A model generated the notes under the pieces. That model was not told the DNA's origin. It saw only the letters and a list, made by a program, of their open reading frames with translations, and did not search any database. From Spirochaetota bacterium (GTDB lineage Bacteria; Spirochaetota; JAHITG01), in contig JAHITG010000149.1 of NCBI GenBank assembly GCA_018817865.1, positions 1-9,538 of the forward strand: a DNA stretch of 9,538 nucleotides, written 5' to 3'. Below are positions 1 through 6,888 of this stretch, one piece after another (the stretch's first letter is position 1; every line of letters begins with the position of its first letter). The translations under genes were made by a program, and so were the position numbers.

Positions 1-62
1 TCCTGTCAATAATATATAGTAAAAAATTAATTAAAATAAATTTAATGTCAATAAAAAAATTA

Positions 63-1184
63 TCATAGTTTATAATCATAGATCCGGTATGTCTTGTAAA
101 TCTTTCCGCCCATGAGTTCTATTCCGCGATTCATTAAAACATTATCTTCGAGTATCCATGAGCACTCACCCCAGTCAATGCCGAGTTCCTTTCCCGTCAT
201 GAGAGACTTATAATAGAACGCACCCTCAATACCCTTTTTTCGGAATTTGTCCAGAACTCCTAAAGTGATCAATCGCACTGTTTTGATCTTTTTAACATAA
301 TAGAGCAGTTTAAAAAGACCAAATGGAAAGAGCCTGCCGTTTATCTTTATTAAAGCTTCGTTTGCATTGGAGGCGCACAAGGAAAATCCGGCCGGTTCGC
401 CATTCACTTCAGCAATGAGGACAAATTTGGGTTCTGCAATAGGTTTGAGCTCTTTGGCCAGATGCTTGAATTCTTCATCAGTCATAGGCACAAAGCCCCA
501 ATTCTTCTCCCATGCCCCGTTATATATTTTTTTTATCAGGTTCACTTCCCGGTCAAACTTTTTCATATTTATTGTTCGTATTACAATATCTTTATTATTC
601 AAAACATGTTGGGCAACTTTTTTTACTCTTTCAGGCATTATACCGTCTTTACTCTCCATTTTGTATGCAAAAACATCTTTTACCTTTTCAAAACCGTATT
701 GTTCGATCAATTTTTTATAGTATGGTGGATTATATGTCATCAGTATCATAGGGGCCATCTTAAAATTATCGATCAGTAATCCCCATGTGTCATTTGATGA
801 AAAATTAGCCGGGCCCCTGACTGTATCCATGCCCCGGTCTTTTATCCAGGAACAGGCACTGTTCAAAAGAGCATTTGCAATTTCCTGATCATTAATACTT
901 TCGAAGAACCCGAAGAATCCTGTTTTTTCATTCCAGGCTTTATTATGGTTATCATTGATGATCGCAGTGATCCGTCCGACAATTTTATTCTCTTTATACG
1001 CAAGGAAAGGCTGAACACGGGAATGATCATGGAATGGATTCTTCTTCGGATCGAACATCGCTTTCATATCCATGATCAGCGGAGGAACCCATGTTTTATC
1101 CCCTTTATAGATCTCCCACTCAAACATGATGAACTTTTTTATCTGATTTTTAGATTCCAAATTGATCTTCTTAATTTGGATCAC
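63..1184 (-). CDS. YghO / bacterial ceramide synthase-like GNAT-fold acyltransferase
   Basis: A 373-residue protein of the large GNAT-related family typified by E. coli YghO, to which the Caulobacter ceramide synthase (bCerS) has been linked. Family hallmarks seen: WVPP (32-35), DPKKNPF (45-51), GRI.AIIN (70-77), GFFGFFE (89-95), RGPANFSSND (123-132) and YNPPYY (151-156). A second GNAT-like half has LGVLDKFRKKGIEGAFY (308-324), resembling an acyl-CoA loop, and a conserved C-terminal stretch with W343, E346, N348 and GG..YK.YR.Y. There is no signal peptide or membrane span, so it is probably cytoplasmic or peripheral. It starts with GTG, overlapping the upstream TAG stop by one base (TAGTG), with AGGAG 9 nt upstream. 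It is the last gene of the operon that begins with an SPT-like enzyme, which favours N-acylation of a long-chain base. That substrate is inferred; the family also occurs outside sphingolipid loci. Family call is confident, function moderate. Confidence 0.82.
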   Translation of the reverse strand: MIQIKKINLESKNQIKKFIMFEWEIYKGDKTWVPPLIMDMKAMFDPKKNPFHDHSRVQPFLAYKENKIVGRITAIINDNHNKAWNEKTGFFGFFESINDQEIANALLNSACSWIKDRGMDTVRGPANFSSNDTWGLLIDNFKMAPMILMTYNPPYYKKLIEQYGFEKVKDVFAYKMESKDGIMPERVKKVAQHVLNNKDIVIRTINMKKFDREVNLIKKIYNGAWEKNWGFVPMTDEEFKHLAKELKPIAEPKFVLIAEVNGEPAGFSLCASNANEALIKINGRLFPFGLFKLLYYVKKIKTVRLITLGVLDKFRKKGIEGAFYYKSLMTGKELGIDWGECSWILEDNVLMNRGIELMGGKIYKTYRIYDYKL

Positions 1185-2257
1185 TATTTATTTCTCCTGA
1201 TCTTCTTTTCGATTTTTTTGATTTTCTTAAGCATTGTATCTGCTTCCTTTCCGTATTTTGAGTTAATATCCAGGGATATTACTTTCTCAAGCATCTTTTT
1301 GGAATCCTCTATCCTTTGCTGATCATAATAGAACTTGGCCCTATTAAGATAAAATTTCTGGTCCGTAACAATATCTTTCTTATTCCTCACGATCTCTTCA
1401 TCTTCATCAGCTTTATCATGTGCCTTCTCCTGTTTTGAGGAATAGAATATATTATGAAATTTATGGTTATAGGACAATATAGCCTGTCCTGCTTTTTTTC
1501 TCTCTGTGTCATAGGCAAATGAGATATAGAGGTTTTCAAGGCTGTAGTTAAAATTATATCCTGTACCGAAAACGATCTCTTTTTCCTGTATGCCTCCCAG
1601 CAGGTAAAACCCCCTGATCACGTTTATATCTAAAGCAAGGCTGTAATCATCTGATGCTGAAAATTCATTATTAAACGGTGCGCCGGTTGTAAATTTAACA
1701 TCATCTGTTATTTTCAGCGAAAGACCGGGAATGACTGTTGTCGGGGTAGTGCTGTCATTTTTCAGATTTTTAATGCTGATGCCAACATCAAACCAGAAGA
1801 AAATCCGGAATAAAAAGCCCGTATCAAAATCGCTGAAGCTTTTATCATCATTAACCATGTCGGAGATAACAACAGCCTTATAAGAGAACCCGTATTTAAT
1901 GAAACGGTAGAGGGTTCCGCCTATTGAAATATAATAATTTTTATTATTATCCGTTCGATCCAGTCCCACACCCAGGTTTATTGATGTCCAGTAATACCGG
2001 CTGAAAAGAGGTAAGCGTGTCAAGTATGTTCCCAGATACAGTGAATTATATGTAAAGCTTTTACTGCCTGAAATGGTGAATTCACTGAGAGCTTTGGAAA
2101 GATTAAAGAGGGTTGCGGGATTATAATAAAGTCCGGAGATATCATCTCCCAATGCGCTGAATCCATATTTATGGACTTCATTCCGCGCGGAAAAGGTGTA
2201 ACCCCTTGTTTGAATGATAATAAGGATCAAAAGAAATAATAATATTTTTTTAACCAT
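1184..2257 (-). CDS. UPF0164/FadL-like outer-membrane barrel protein with helical C-terminal extension
   Basis: A 357-residue exported protein. Residues 1-22 form a Lys-led hydrophobic signal peptide. Next comes the motif Y31-GFSALGDDISGLYYNPA-T49, the N-terminal signature of UPF0164/PorV/FadL-like outer-membrane proteins common in treponemes. Residues about 58-267 alternate aromatic/hydrophobic and polar residues like beta strands and end with a barrel-like terminal strand around GQAILSYNHKF (257-267). Then follows an acidic/basic linker (274-295) and a helical segment (about 300-346) resembling one TPR unit, with a lysine-rich tail. The barrel (about 240 residues) is much smaller than E. 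coli FadL (about 420). The start overlaps the diguanylate cyclase stop by 8 nt, implying translational coupling. A role in moving or sensing fatty acids or lipids would suit the operon but is inferred from the family name and context. No ligand-binding residues can be verified. Confidence 0.75.
   Translation of the reverse strand: MVKKILLFLLILIIIQTRGYTFSARNEVHKYGFSALGDDISGLYYNPATLFNLSKALSEFTISGSKSFTYNSLYLGTYLTRLPLFSRYYWTSINLGVGLDRTDNNKNYYISIGGTLYRFIKYGFSYKAVVISDMVNDDKSFSDFDTGFLFRIFFWFDVGISIKNLKNDSTTPTTVIPGLSLKITDDVKFTTGAPFNNEFSASDDYSLALDINVIRGFYLLGGIQEKEIVFGTGYNFNYSLENLYISFAYDTERKKAGQAILSYNHKFHNIFYSSKQEKAHDKADEDEEIVRNKKDIVTDQKFYLNRAKFYYDQQRIEDSKKMLEKVISLDINSKYGKEADTMLKKIKKIEKKIRRNK
1194..1198 (-). 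promoter_or_regulatory. Shine-Dalgarno for the GTG-started acyltransferase gene
   Basis: AGGAG on the minus strand lies 9 nt before the GTG at 1184-1182, inside the end of the upstream reading frame. It supports the GTG as the true start. It also suggests translation coupled to termination of the preceding gene, because stop and start share one base. Confidence 0.7.
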
Positions 2258-4130
2258 AGGTGACCATGTTCCTTCCTTTCTCTTTTGACTGGTAGAGAGC
2301 TTTATCAGCCCGTGAGATAAGCTCTTTAGGGGTAATATCAGAATCCAAAGAAGTTGCTACTCCAATGGAGATCGTTACCTTCAGTTCTTTGTTTTTAGTA
2401 GACCGGGCAGTCATGGCCTCGATCTGTTTTCTGATCCTTTCAGCACTCTGCATGGCATCCTCTTTATCCGTATCAGGTAAAAGCAGGGCAAACTCTTCTC
2501 CTCCGTATCGTCCGGCAATATCATTTCGTACCCTGTTCTGCCTTGTGTTCTTCAATATGACCTCTGCAACCTTTGCCAGCACCCGGTCTCCTGTCTGGTG
2601 GCCGTGTGTATCATTGAAATTTTTAAAATGGTCTATATCTGTTATAAAGAGAGTAGTGGGACGATTCTCCTTTTTGGCATTTTCCAGTTCGGATTTGAGT
2701 GTCCCCATGAAGTATCGCCGTACCATCAGTTTTGTGAGCTGGTCTTCAGTAGCTTCTTTGTATAATCTTTCGTACTTGGAAAGCTCTTCAATAAGCTGGT
2801 CAGACAGGTGATTGAATGTATTTGCGAATTTACCGAATTCATCTTTTCTTTTTAGTGAAATTCTGAATTTCAGATCCTTTAACATTTCATCTGCCCCTTT
2901 ATCCAGCTTGTGAATAGGATAAACAATATAAAGGGCCAGAAGCAGGCCGGCAATAATGCTTATAATGATGAAGCCGATGGAGGAAAAAGAGCTTTCTATT
3001 ATTGTAGGTTTTATCTTGTTCCAGATCTCATCATTTGATATTCCAATCTCATAATAACCCACAATATTCTTTCCCCATGTGATCTTCCTGTATAATTTTA
3101 TTAATTTGATCTGATCAAATACCTCATAGTCCTTTTCTGTTTTTGGCTGAAAATACAGCTTAGCCTCGATAAAACTATCCATTCTTTTATCAATAAGTTC
3201 CAGATTCCGGTTTACCCGGTTGATCTGCTTTTTTATGGCTAAGATCATGTTATCTGTTCGAATTATATCACGGGGCTTTGTTATCCTTTTGAATGCCCTG
3301 AGGTTCTTAAGGATTATTATTTCCATTCTCTTCAGATCATGAATGATTTCAGTGTTTTTATCCTTTATTTTCCGGACTTCCCCGGCTTTACTCATCGCAA
3401 TAATATCAGTATAGATGATATCCATCTTCTTTTCAAAAAAGTTGATCTTATAATTGATAGAATCGTTCAATTTTCTAATAAACCCGAATTGCTGCATTAA
3501 TTCTCTGTTGATAAGATCGATCAACTCTTTTTCTGCTCTTTTGTTCGGGTTTTTCTTATTCTTTGAAAAGAGCATTGAGATTTTATTGTTGGATCGAATG
3601 GCATTTTTTCTGAATTGTAAAAACGAATTGAAATTACTGTTAATGGCATTAAACTCATCCGCGTACTCTTTTAACTGTTTTGAATAGTTATTTATGATAT
3701 ACAGATTTTCATTAGTATGATAGACATTTGAATATACATTTTCAGGAACCGGTCTGACCCGCCCTTCCCCGATAAATATTTCATTTCTCGGTACCTGCAG
3801 TTTGTCATGACCCGATTCGAAAATAACCGTGTTTCTGGTATAGAGGGCATATCTGTCTTTGTTAAACAGATCCATGACCTTAATATACATTAATTCATTA
3901 TTATTATCAAGGACCGTTAGAAAGATACTGTTCAGGGATTCAAGCGGGGAGTCGCTTGTCATATTATCTGCAACAATACTGTTGTTATTTTCCAGGTTGA
4001 GAGATATTCTGTTTATGATCTCGTCCTGTAAAACGGGCCAGTATTTATTCGTAAGATGCAGGATAGTGATCCCCAGACTTAAGATCAGAAGGACGACAAT
4101 AAAGATTATGATTTTATATTTTATACTCAT
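2250..4130 (-). CDS. Membrane sensor diguanylate cyclase (HAMP-GGDEF)
   Basis: A 626-residue inner-membrane signalling protein predicted to make c-di-GMP from two GTP. Order of parts: TM1 (about 6-26); a long periplasmic region (about 27-383) rich in charged helices with no sensor fold I can name; TM2 (about 384-404); HAMP (about 405-455, with YPIHKLDKGADEM and KDEFGKFANTFN); GGDEF domain (about 458-624). Catalytic features are intact: D463QLTKL, metal/substrate motif D498-IDHFKNFNDTHGH-511, active site GGEEF (543-547), ISIGVA (587-592) and ADKALYQSKEKGRN near the end. The product-inhibition site expected as RxxD, with its Asp six residues before GGEEF, reads VRND (534-537), so the key Arg is displaced. 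It starts 16 nt after the SPT-like stop and is second in the operon. An active cyclase is likely; the signal sensed is unknown. Confidence 0.92.
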   Translation of the reverse strand: MSIKYKIIIFIVVLLILSLGITILHLTNKYWPVLQDEIINRISLNLENNNSIVADNMTSDSPLESLNSIFLTVLDNNNELMYIKVMDLFNKDRYALYTRNTVIFESGHDKLQVPRNEIFIGEGRVRPVPENVYSNVYHTNENLYIINNYSKQLKEYADEFNAINSNFNSFLQFRKNAIRSNNKISMLFSKNKKNPNKRAEKELIDLINRELMQQFGFIRKLNDSINYKINFFEKKMDIIYTDIIAMSKAGEVRKIKDKNTEIIHDLKRMEIIILKNLRAFKRITKPRDIIRTDNMILAIKKQINRVNRNLELIDKRMDSFIEAKLYFQPKTEKDYEVFDQIKLIKLYRKITWGKNIVGYYEIGISNDEIWNKIKPTIIESSFSSIGFIIISIIAGLLLALYIVYPIHKLDKGADEMLKDLKFRISLKRKDEFGKFANTFNHLSDQLIEELSKYERLYKEATEDQLTKLMVRRYFMGTLKSELENAKKENRPTTLFITDIDHFKNFNDTHGHQTGDRVLAKVAEVILKNTRQNRVRNDIAGRYGGEEFALLLPDTDKEDAMQSAERIRKQIEAMTARSTKNKELKVTISIGVATSLDSDITPKELISRADKALYQSKEKGRNMVTYG

Positions 4131-4146
4131 ATTTATCTATACCTGT

Positions 4147-5319
4147 TTAAATGATGCTGAGATTTTTACCGATTTTTTTAAAGGAGTCAAGAGCAAAATC
4201 AAGCTGTTCGGATGTGTGGGTAGCCATATAACTTGTTCTGATAAGGGCATGGCCATGAGGCACGGCCGGATGGATTACGGGATTAATAAAGATACCTGCC
4301 TCAGATAAAGCCTTCCATGTCTTGAAACAGAGCATATCATCCCCAATGACCAGGGGGATGATCGGGGTTTCAGCTATGCCGGTATTATATCCCAGTTCTT
4401 TAAACCCTTTCAGCATCTTATTTGTATTCGCCCACAGTTTTTCGATCCTTTCCGGTTCTGTTTCCATGATATCCAGAGACGCCATGGCTGCAGCAACGGA
4501 AGCCGGCGTAGGGGAAGCGGAAAAGATCAGTGCCCTTGAATGATGCTTTAAGAAATCAATTACTTTTACATTTCCGGCAACAAAACCACCGAGTGATGCC
4601 AATGATTTGCTGAATGTTCCCATGATCAGGTCGGTTTCATCATCCAGCTGAAAATGATTTGCAGTCCCTCTTCCGTTTTTTCCCAGTACACCCAGGGAAT
4701 GAGCATCATCCACCATGATCCCGGCATTATATTTTTTTGCAAGTTTTACGATCTCAGGGAGATTCACAATGTCACCTTCCATACTGAATATGCCGTCTAC
4801 GACGATGAGTTTTCCTTTATCACCAGCATTTTTCAGTTTGGTCTCCAGGTCGTCCATATCATTATGGTTGAAACGGAATGTTTTTCCGAAAGCCAGCCTG
4901 GCCCCGTCAATAATGCTGGCATGATCAAGAGAATCCGTCAGTACAACATCTTCCCTGCCCACCAATGTAGAAATAACACCCTGATTGACCTGAAATCCGG
5001 TAGAATAGAGCAGGGCCGATTCCTTGTTTGTGAATTTGGCAAGCCTCTCTTCCAGCTCTTCATGAATATCCAGAGTCCCGTTTAAAAATCTGGATCCGGC
5101 GCATCCGGTCCCGTATTTTTCTATTGCTTTTATTGATGCTTCTTTTACACGGGGATCATTTGTGAGCCCGAGATAACTGTTTGACCCAAGCATAAGGTGT
5201 TTTTTATTGCGGATATATACTTCGGTGTCCTGAGCACTCTCGATTGGTCTGAAGTAGGGATAATAACCATCCCTCTTTGCGTTATCAGCAGTTTTATATT
5301 CAAAACATTTCTGAAACAT
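4147..5319 (-). CDS. spt: Serine palmitoyltransferase-like alpha-oxoamine synthase
   Basis: A 390-residue PLP-dependent enzyme of the alpha-oxoamine synthase family (SPT, KBL, BioF, HemA, CqsA), soluble and full length. Key residues seen: GYYPYF (18-23), GSNSYLGL (45-52), GCAGSRFLNGTLDIHEELE (72-90), the PLP-stacking His of DHAS (133), DDAH (204-207, Asp to the pyridine nitrogen, His to O3') and the Schiff-base Lys238 in GTFSKSLAS. From memory the whole length, especially GCAGSRFLNGTLD, VDGIFSMEGD, FINPVI.PA and ATHT, resembles Bacteroides serine palmitoyltransferase more than BioF or KBL. Expected reaction: L-serine plus an acyl-CoA or acyl-ACP gives 3-ketodihydrosphingosine, CoA/ACP and CO2. 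The ATG is forced by an in-frame TAG two codons upstream; Shine-Dalgarno options (AGGA at 1 nt, GGAG at 14 nt) are poorly spaced. First gene of a four-gene operon ending in a ceramide synthase-like gene. Exact substrate is inferred. Confidence 0.85.
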   Translation of the reverse strand: MFQKCFEYKTADNAKRDGYYPYFRPIESAQDTEVYIRNKKHLMLGSNSYLGLTNDPRVKEASIKAIEKYGTGCAGSRFLNGTLDIHEELEERLAKFTNKESALLYSTGFQVNQGVISTLVGREDVVLTDSLDHASIIDGARLAFGKTFRFNHNDMDDLETKLKNAGDKGKLIVVDGIFSMEGDIVNLPEIVKLAKKYNAGIMVDDAHSLGVLGKNGRGTANHFQLDDETDLIMGTFSKSLASLGGFVAGNVKVIDFLKHHSRALIFSASPTPASVAAAMASLDIMETEPERIEKLWANTNKMLKGFKELGYNTGIAETPIIPLVIGDDMLCFKTWKALSEAGIFINPVIHPAVPHGHALIRTSYMATHTSEQLDFALDSFKKIGKNLSII

Positions 5320-5366
5320 ATCCTAATGGAACTCTCCAATCCTGATATGATATAACGATAGAAAAC

Positions 5367-5394
5367 ATAATAGTAAATTCAAAAAATGTGTCAA
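5367..5394 (-). promoter_or_regulatory. Predicted sigma70-type promoter for the spt operon
   Basis: On the minus strand a perfect -35 TTGACA (5394-5389) is followed after 16 nt by TATTAT (5372-5367, 5 of 6 to consensus). Transcription would start near 5360 and leave a leader of about 40 nt before the ATG at 5319. It is the only good promoter I find for the four leftward genes. AT-richness raises the chance of fortuitous -10 matches, but the perfect -35 and its position are persuasive. Confidence 0.55.
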
Positions 5395-5446
5395 ATAATT
5401 TTTTATGTGTATTTATTTGTATGTATACCTTATCAGTTATTCAATA

Positions 5447-5458
5447 AAATTATAATTT
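5447..5458. repeat. 12-bp perfect palindrome in the divergent promoter region
   Basis: AAATTATAATTT is its own reverse complement. It lies immediately upstream of the rightward -35 box and shares the AATTATA/TATAATT core with the longer inverted repeat 14 nt downstream. Together they could be a pair of binding sites, but a 12-bp AT-only palindrome can arise by chance in DNA this AT-rich. Confidence 0.35.
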
Positions 5459-5463
5459 ATTAG

Positions 5464-5491
5464 TTGACAACAAATATAATTAAATTATATT
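5464..5491 (+). promoter_or_regulatory. Predicted sigma70-type promoter for the TPR lipoprotein gene
   Basis: TTGACA (5464-5469) is followed after 16 nt by TATATT (5486-5491); TATTAC at 18-nt spacing is an alternative -10. The predicted start near 5498 gives a leader of about 25 nt before the ATG at 5523, with AGGGAG (5512-5517) placed 5 nt ahead of it. The -35 is perfect and the geometry is good. Confidence 0.55.
5473..5491. promoter_or_regulatory. Candidate operator: 9+1+9 inverted repeat
   Basis: AATATAATT and AATTATATT are perfect inverted 9-bp arms around a single A at 5482. The repeat fills most of the spacer and covers the -10 of the rightward promoter, the classic place for a repressor operator. 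No regulator gene sits nearby. Low sequence complexity is the main reason for caution. Confidence 0.4.
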
Positions 5492-5522
5492 ACTAATCGC
5501 TATTTTTGGATAGGGAGTTGTT

Positions 5523-5927
5523 ATGAAAAGCAGAATTAATATTAACATTATCAGGGTAGTTAACATTTTTGTGATCATCCTTTTATTCCTGGCACTCAAT
5601 TCCTGTTCCGGAGACAAGCCGGTCTTAAAAAAGAAACTATCTGAATGTTCCGCCCGGGATGTCCTTGAATACGGCAGGGCTTTGTTTAACGCAGAGTATT
5701 ATGACGATGCCATTGAAGAGTACAAAAGAGTGATAGCCCATTTCCCTAATGATAAAAAAGAGAGTTCCTGGGCTCAATATGAGCTGGCTTATTCTTATTA
5801 TTATATGGAAGATTATGAGGAAGCGCTGGATGAATTTAAAAAAGTAAATATGCTTTATCCGGATCAGAGAGGACCTGTTATACTGGCCCGGAAGATGATC
5901 ACACAGATCACTGTTCTGCTTTATTGA
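5523..5927 (+). CDS. Small TPR lipoprotein (BamD-like repeat, short)
   Basis: A 134-residue predicted lipoprotein. A basic N-terminus and hydrophobic stretch (about 10-26) end in LALNSCS, giving Cys28 as the likely lipidation site; this lipobox is loose but acceptable for a spirochaete. The mature part holds about two TPR-type helical pairs: RDVLEYGRALFNAEYYDDAIEEYKRVIAHFPND (45-77) and an A..ELAYSYYYMEDYEEALDEFKKV unit (84-108), ending in a hydrophobic helix. The repeats look like those of BamD/YfiO, but BamD is about 245 residues with five TPRs. This could be a short adaptor rather than the Bam subunit. The ATG has a well-placed Shine-Dalgarno (AGGGAG, 5 nt) and a promoter just upstream. 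Probably anchored in an envelope membrane facing the periplasm. Partner unknown. Confidence 0.8.
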   Translation: MKSRININIIRVVNIFVIILLFLALNSCSGDKPVLKKKLSECSARDVLEYGRALFNAEYYDDAIEEYKRVIAHFPNDKKESSWAQYELAYSYYYMEDYEEALDEFKKVNMLYPDQRGPVILARKMITQITVLLY

Positions 5928-5933
5928 TTTATA

Positions 5934-6872
5934 ATGAAAATAATTATTCTTCTAATATTATTACTGCTGATCCCGTTTGGGCTGTTTGCTGATATATTTG
6001 ATGAATCATCAAAATTACTGCAGAATGGCCAGTATTCAGAAACTCTAAATAAGCTGGCTCAATTAAAGCCAAACTTGAAGAAGAATGAGATATATTTATA
6101 CCACTATTATAAAGGAAAGGCCTATTTTCAGTTAAATAATTACAGATCCGCAGTAGCTGATCTTAAAGAGGTTATTAAATTAAAGCCGAATTGGGCTTTT
6201 CCTTATAATGATCTTGGATTGGCCTATTCTTACCTTAACGATCAGAAGCAGGCGGAAATTTATCTCTTAAAAGCCATAAAACTAAATAAAACTTTTACTT
6301 TGGCCTATTATCATTTAGGAAATATATATTTAAAACTGAAAGAGTATGATAATGCATTGAAAAATTATAAATTCTCATTAAAACTTGAAAAAGAAGATGA
6401 TCTCATTTCAAAAATTTATTTAGGAATGGGTAATGCTTACCAGGCACAGAAAAAGATATCCAACTCGATCGAGTCATTTAAAAGATCCATTGATAAAGAT
6501 GAAAAAAATTGGAAAGCTCATATGAACCTGAGTCTGGTCTATTTTAATGAAGACATGTACGATGAATCGATAGACTCATTAGAAGAAGTTGTCCGGATCA
6601 ATGAAAAATATTATAAAGCTTATTTTTATCTCGGGAACTGCTATAGAGCTGAAAAGAAATATGATAAAATGGAGCATTATTATAAATTAAGTTTAAAGTA
6701 TAAAAGTGATGATACCGATACGCTGTACAGCCTGGCAAGTTATTACGCATTAAAAGAAAAAAAAGATCTGATGATGAAAACTCTAAAAAAACTTTTTTCG
6801 GTTGACGAAAAATATAAAAATATTATAATGGATGATAAATTATTTAGAAAATATCAAAATGATATAAAATGA
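5934..6872 (+). CDS. Exported TPR-repeat protein
   Basis: A 312-residue protein with a signal peptide (about 1-19, cleavage near LFA/D20) followed almost entirely by tetratricopeptide repeats. Repeat units are visible at roughly 20-50, 54-85, 88-119, 122-153, 159-190, 193-224 and 227-258, each with the G/A-Y-A/F pattern (GKAYFQLNNY, GLAYSYLNDQ, GNIYLKLKEY, GNAYQAQKKI, GNCYRAEKKY). A final degenerate unit and charged helix follow. It should be a periplasmic protein-protein interaction scaffold; no enzymatic domain is present. It begins 6 nt after the lipoprotein stop and has no recognisable Shine-Dalgarno, so translation probably depends on coupling to the upstream gene. The pair is likely to work together. 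Its last codons contain a promoter for rpsT. Binding partners cannot be read from the sequence. Confidence 0.85.
   Translation: MKIIILLILLLLIPFGLFADIFDESSKLLQNGQYSETLNKLAQLKPNLKKNEIYLYHYYKGKAYFQLNNYRSAVADLKEVIKLKPNWAFPYNDLGLAYSYLNDQKQAEIYLLKAIKLNKTFTLAYYHLGNIYLKLKEYDNALKNYKFSLKLEKEDDLISKIYLGMGNAYQAQKKISNSIESFKRSIDKDEKNWKAHMNLSLVYFNEDMYDESIDSLEEVVRINEKYYKAYFYLGNCYRAEKKYDKMEHYYKLSLKYKSDDTDTLYSLASYYALKEKKDLMMKTLKKLFSVDEKYKNIIMDDKLFRKYQNDIK
6802..6829 (+). promoter_or_regulatory. Predicted internal promoter for rpsT-hup
   Basis: TTGACG (6802-6807) is followed after 16 nt by a perfect TATAAT (6824-6829), inside the 3' end of the TPR coding region. Transcription would start near 6836, about 53 nt before the rpsT GTG. 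An extra promoter fits the need for high, growth-linked expression of a ribosomal protein and a nucleoid protein. Confidence 0.55.
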
Positions 6873-6876
6873 TCTT

Positions 6877-6883
6877 AAGGAGG
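6877..6883 (+). promoter_or_regulatory. Strong Shine-Dalgarno of rpsT
   Basis: AAGGAGG, essentially full complementarity to the 16S anti-Shine-Dalgarno, lies 5 nt before the GTG at 6889. It is the strongest ribosome-binding site in the window and fixes the non-ATG start of S20. Confidence 0.85.
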
Positions 6884-6888
6884 CAAGA

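Larger units (their letters stand above)
5320..5522. other. Divergent intergenic promoter region
   Basis: This 203-nt, very AT-rich stretch separates the leftward spt operon from the rightward TPR/rpsT cluster. It holds one predicted promoter per strand with about 70 nt between their -35 boxes, plus two palindromes listed separately. I see no open reading frame, structured RNA or rho-independent terminator in it. Confidence 0.7.

Noticed and set aside
1..62. Rho-independent terminator after the spt operon
   Set aside because: There is a T-rich run on the minus strand just after the stop, but the best hairpin before it has only about four AT pairs. Two minus-strand TTGACA matches here lack a convincing -10.
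367..1322. Plus-strand open frames over the acyltransferase and barrel genes
   Set aside because: They lie antisense within well-supported coding regions, lack ribosome-binding sites and give low-complexity Phe/Ser/Leu-rich translations typical of shadows.
2365..5085. Plus-strand open frames over the cyclase and SPT genes
   Set aside because: All are opposite frames of strongly conserved genes with intact motifs; none shows a domain, signal peptide or promoter of its own.
4147..5319. Annotation of the oxoamine synthase as BioF or KBL
   Set aside because: Generic pipelines often assign these names, but no biotin genes or threonine dehydrogenase are nearby. The GYYPYF and GCAGSRFLNGTLD segments and the C-terminal FINPVI..A...ATHT pattern look SPT-like. 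The distinction still needs a tree.
5523..5927. Calling the small lipoprotein BamD
   Set aside because: Repeat style is similar, but length is about half and only about two TPR units are present, so the name would overstate the evidence.
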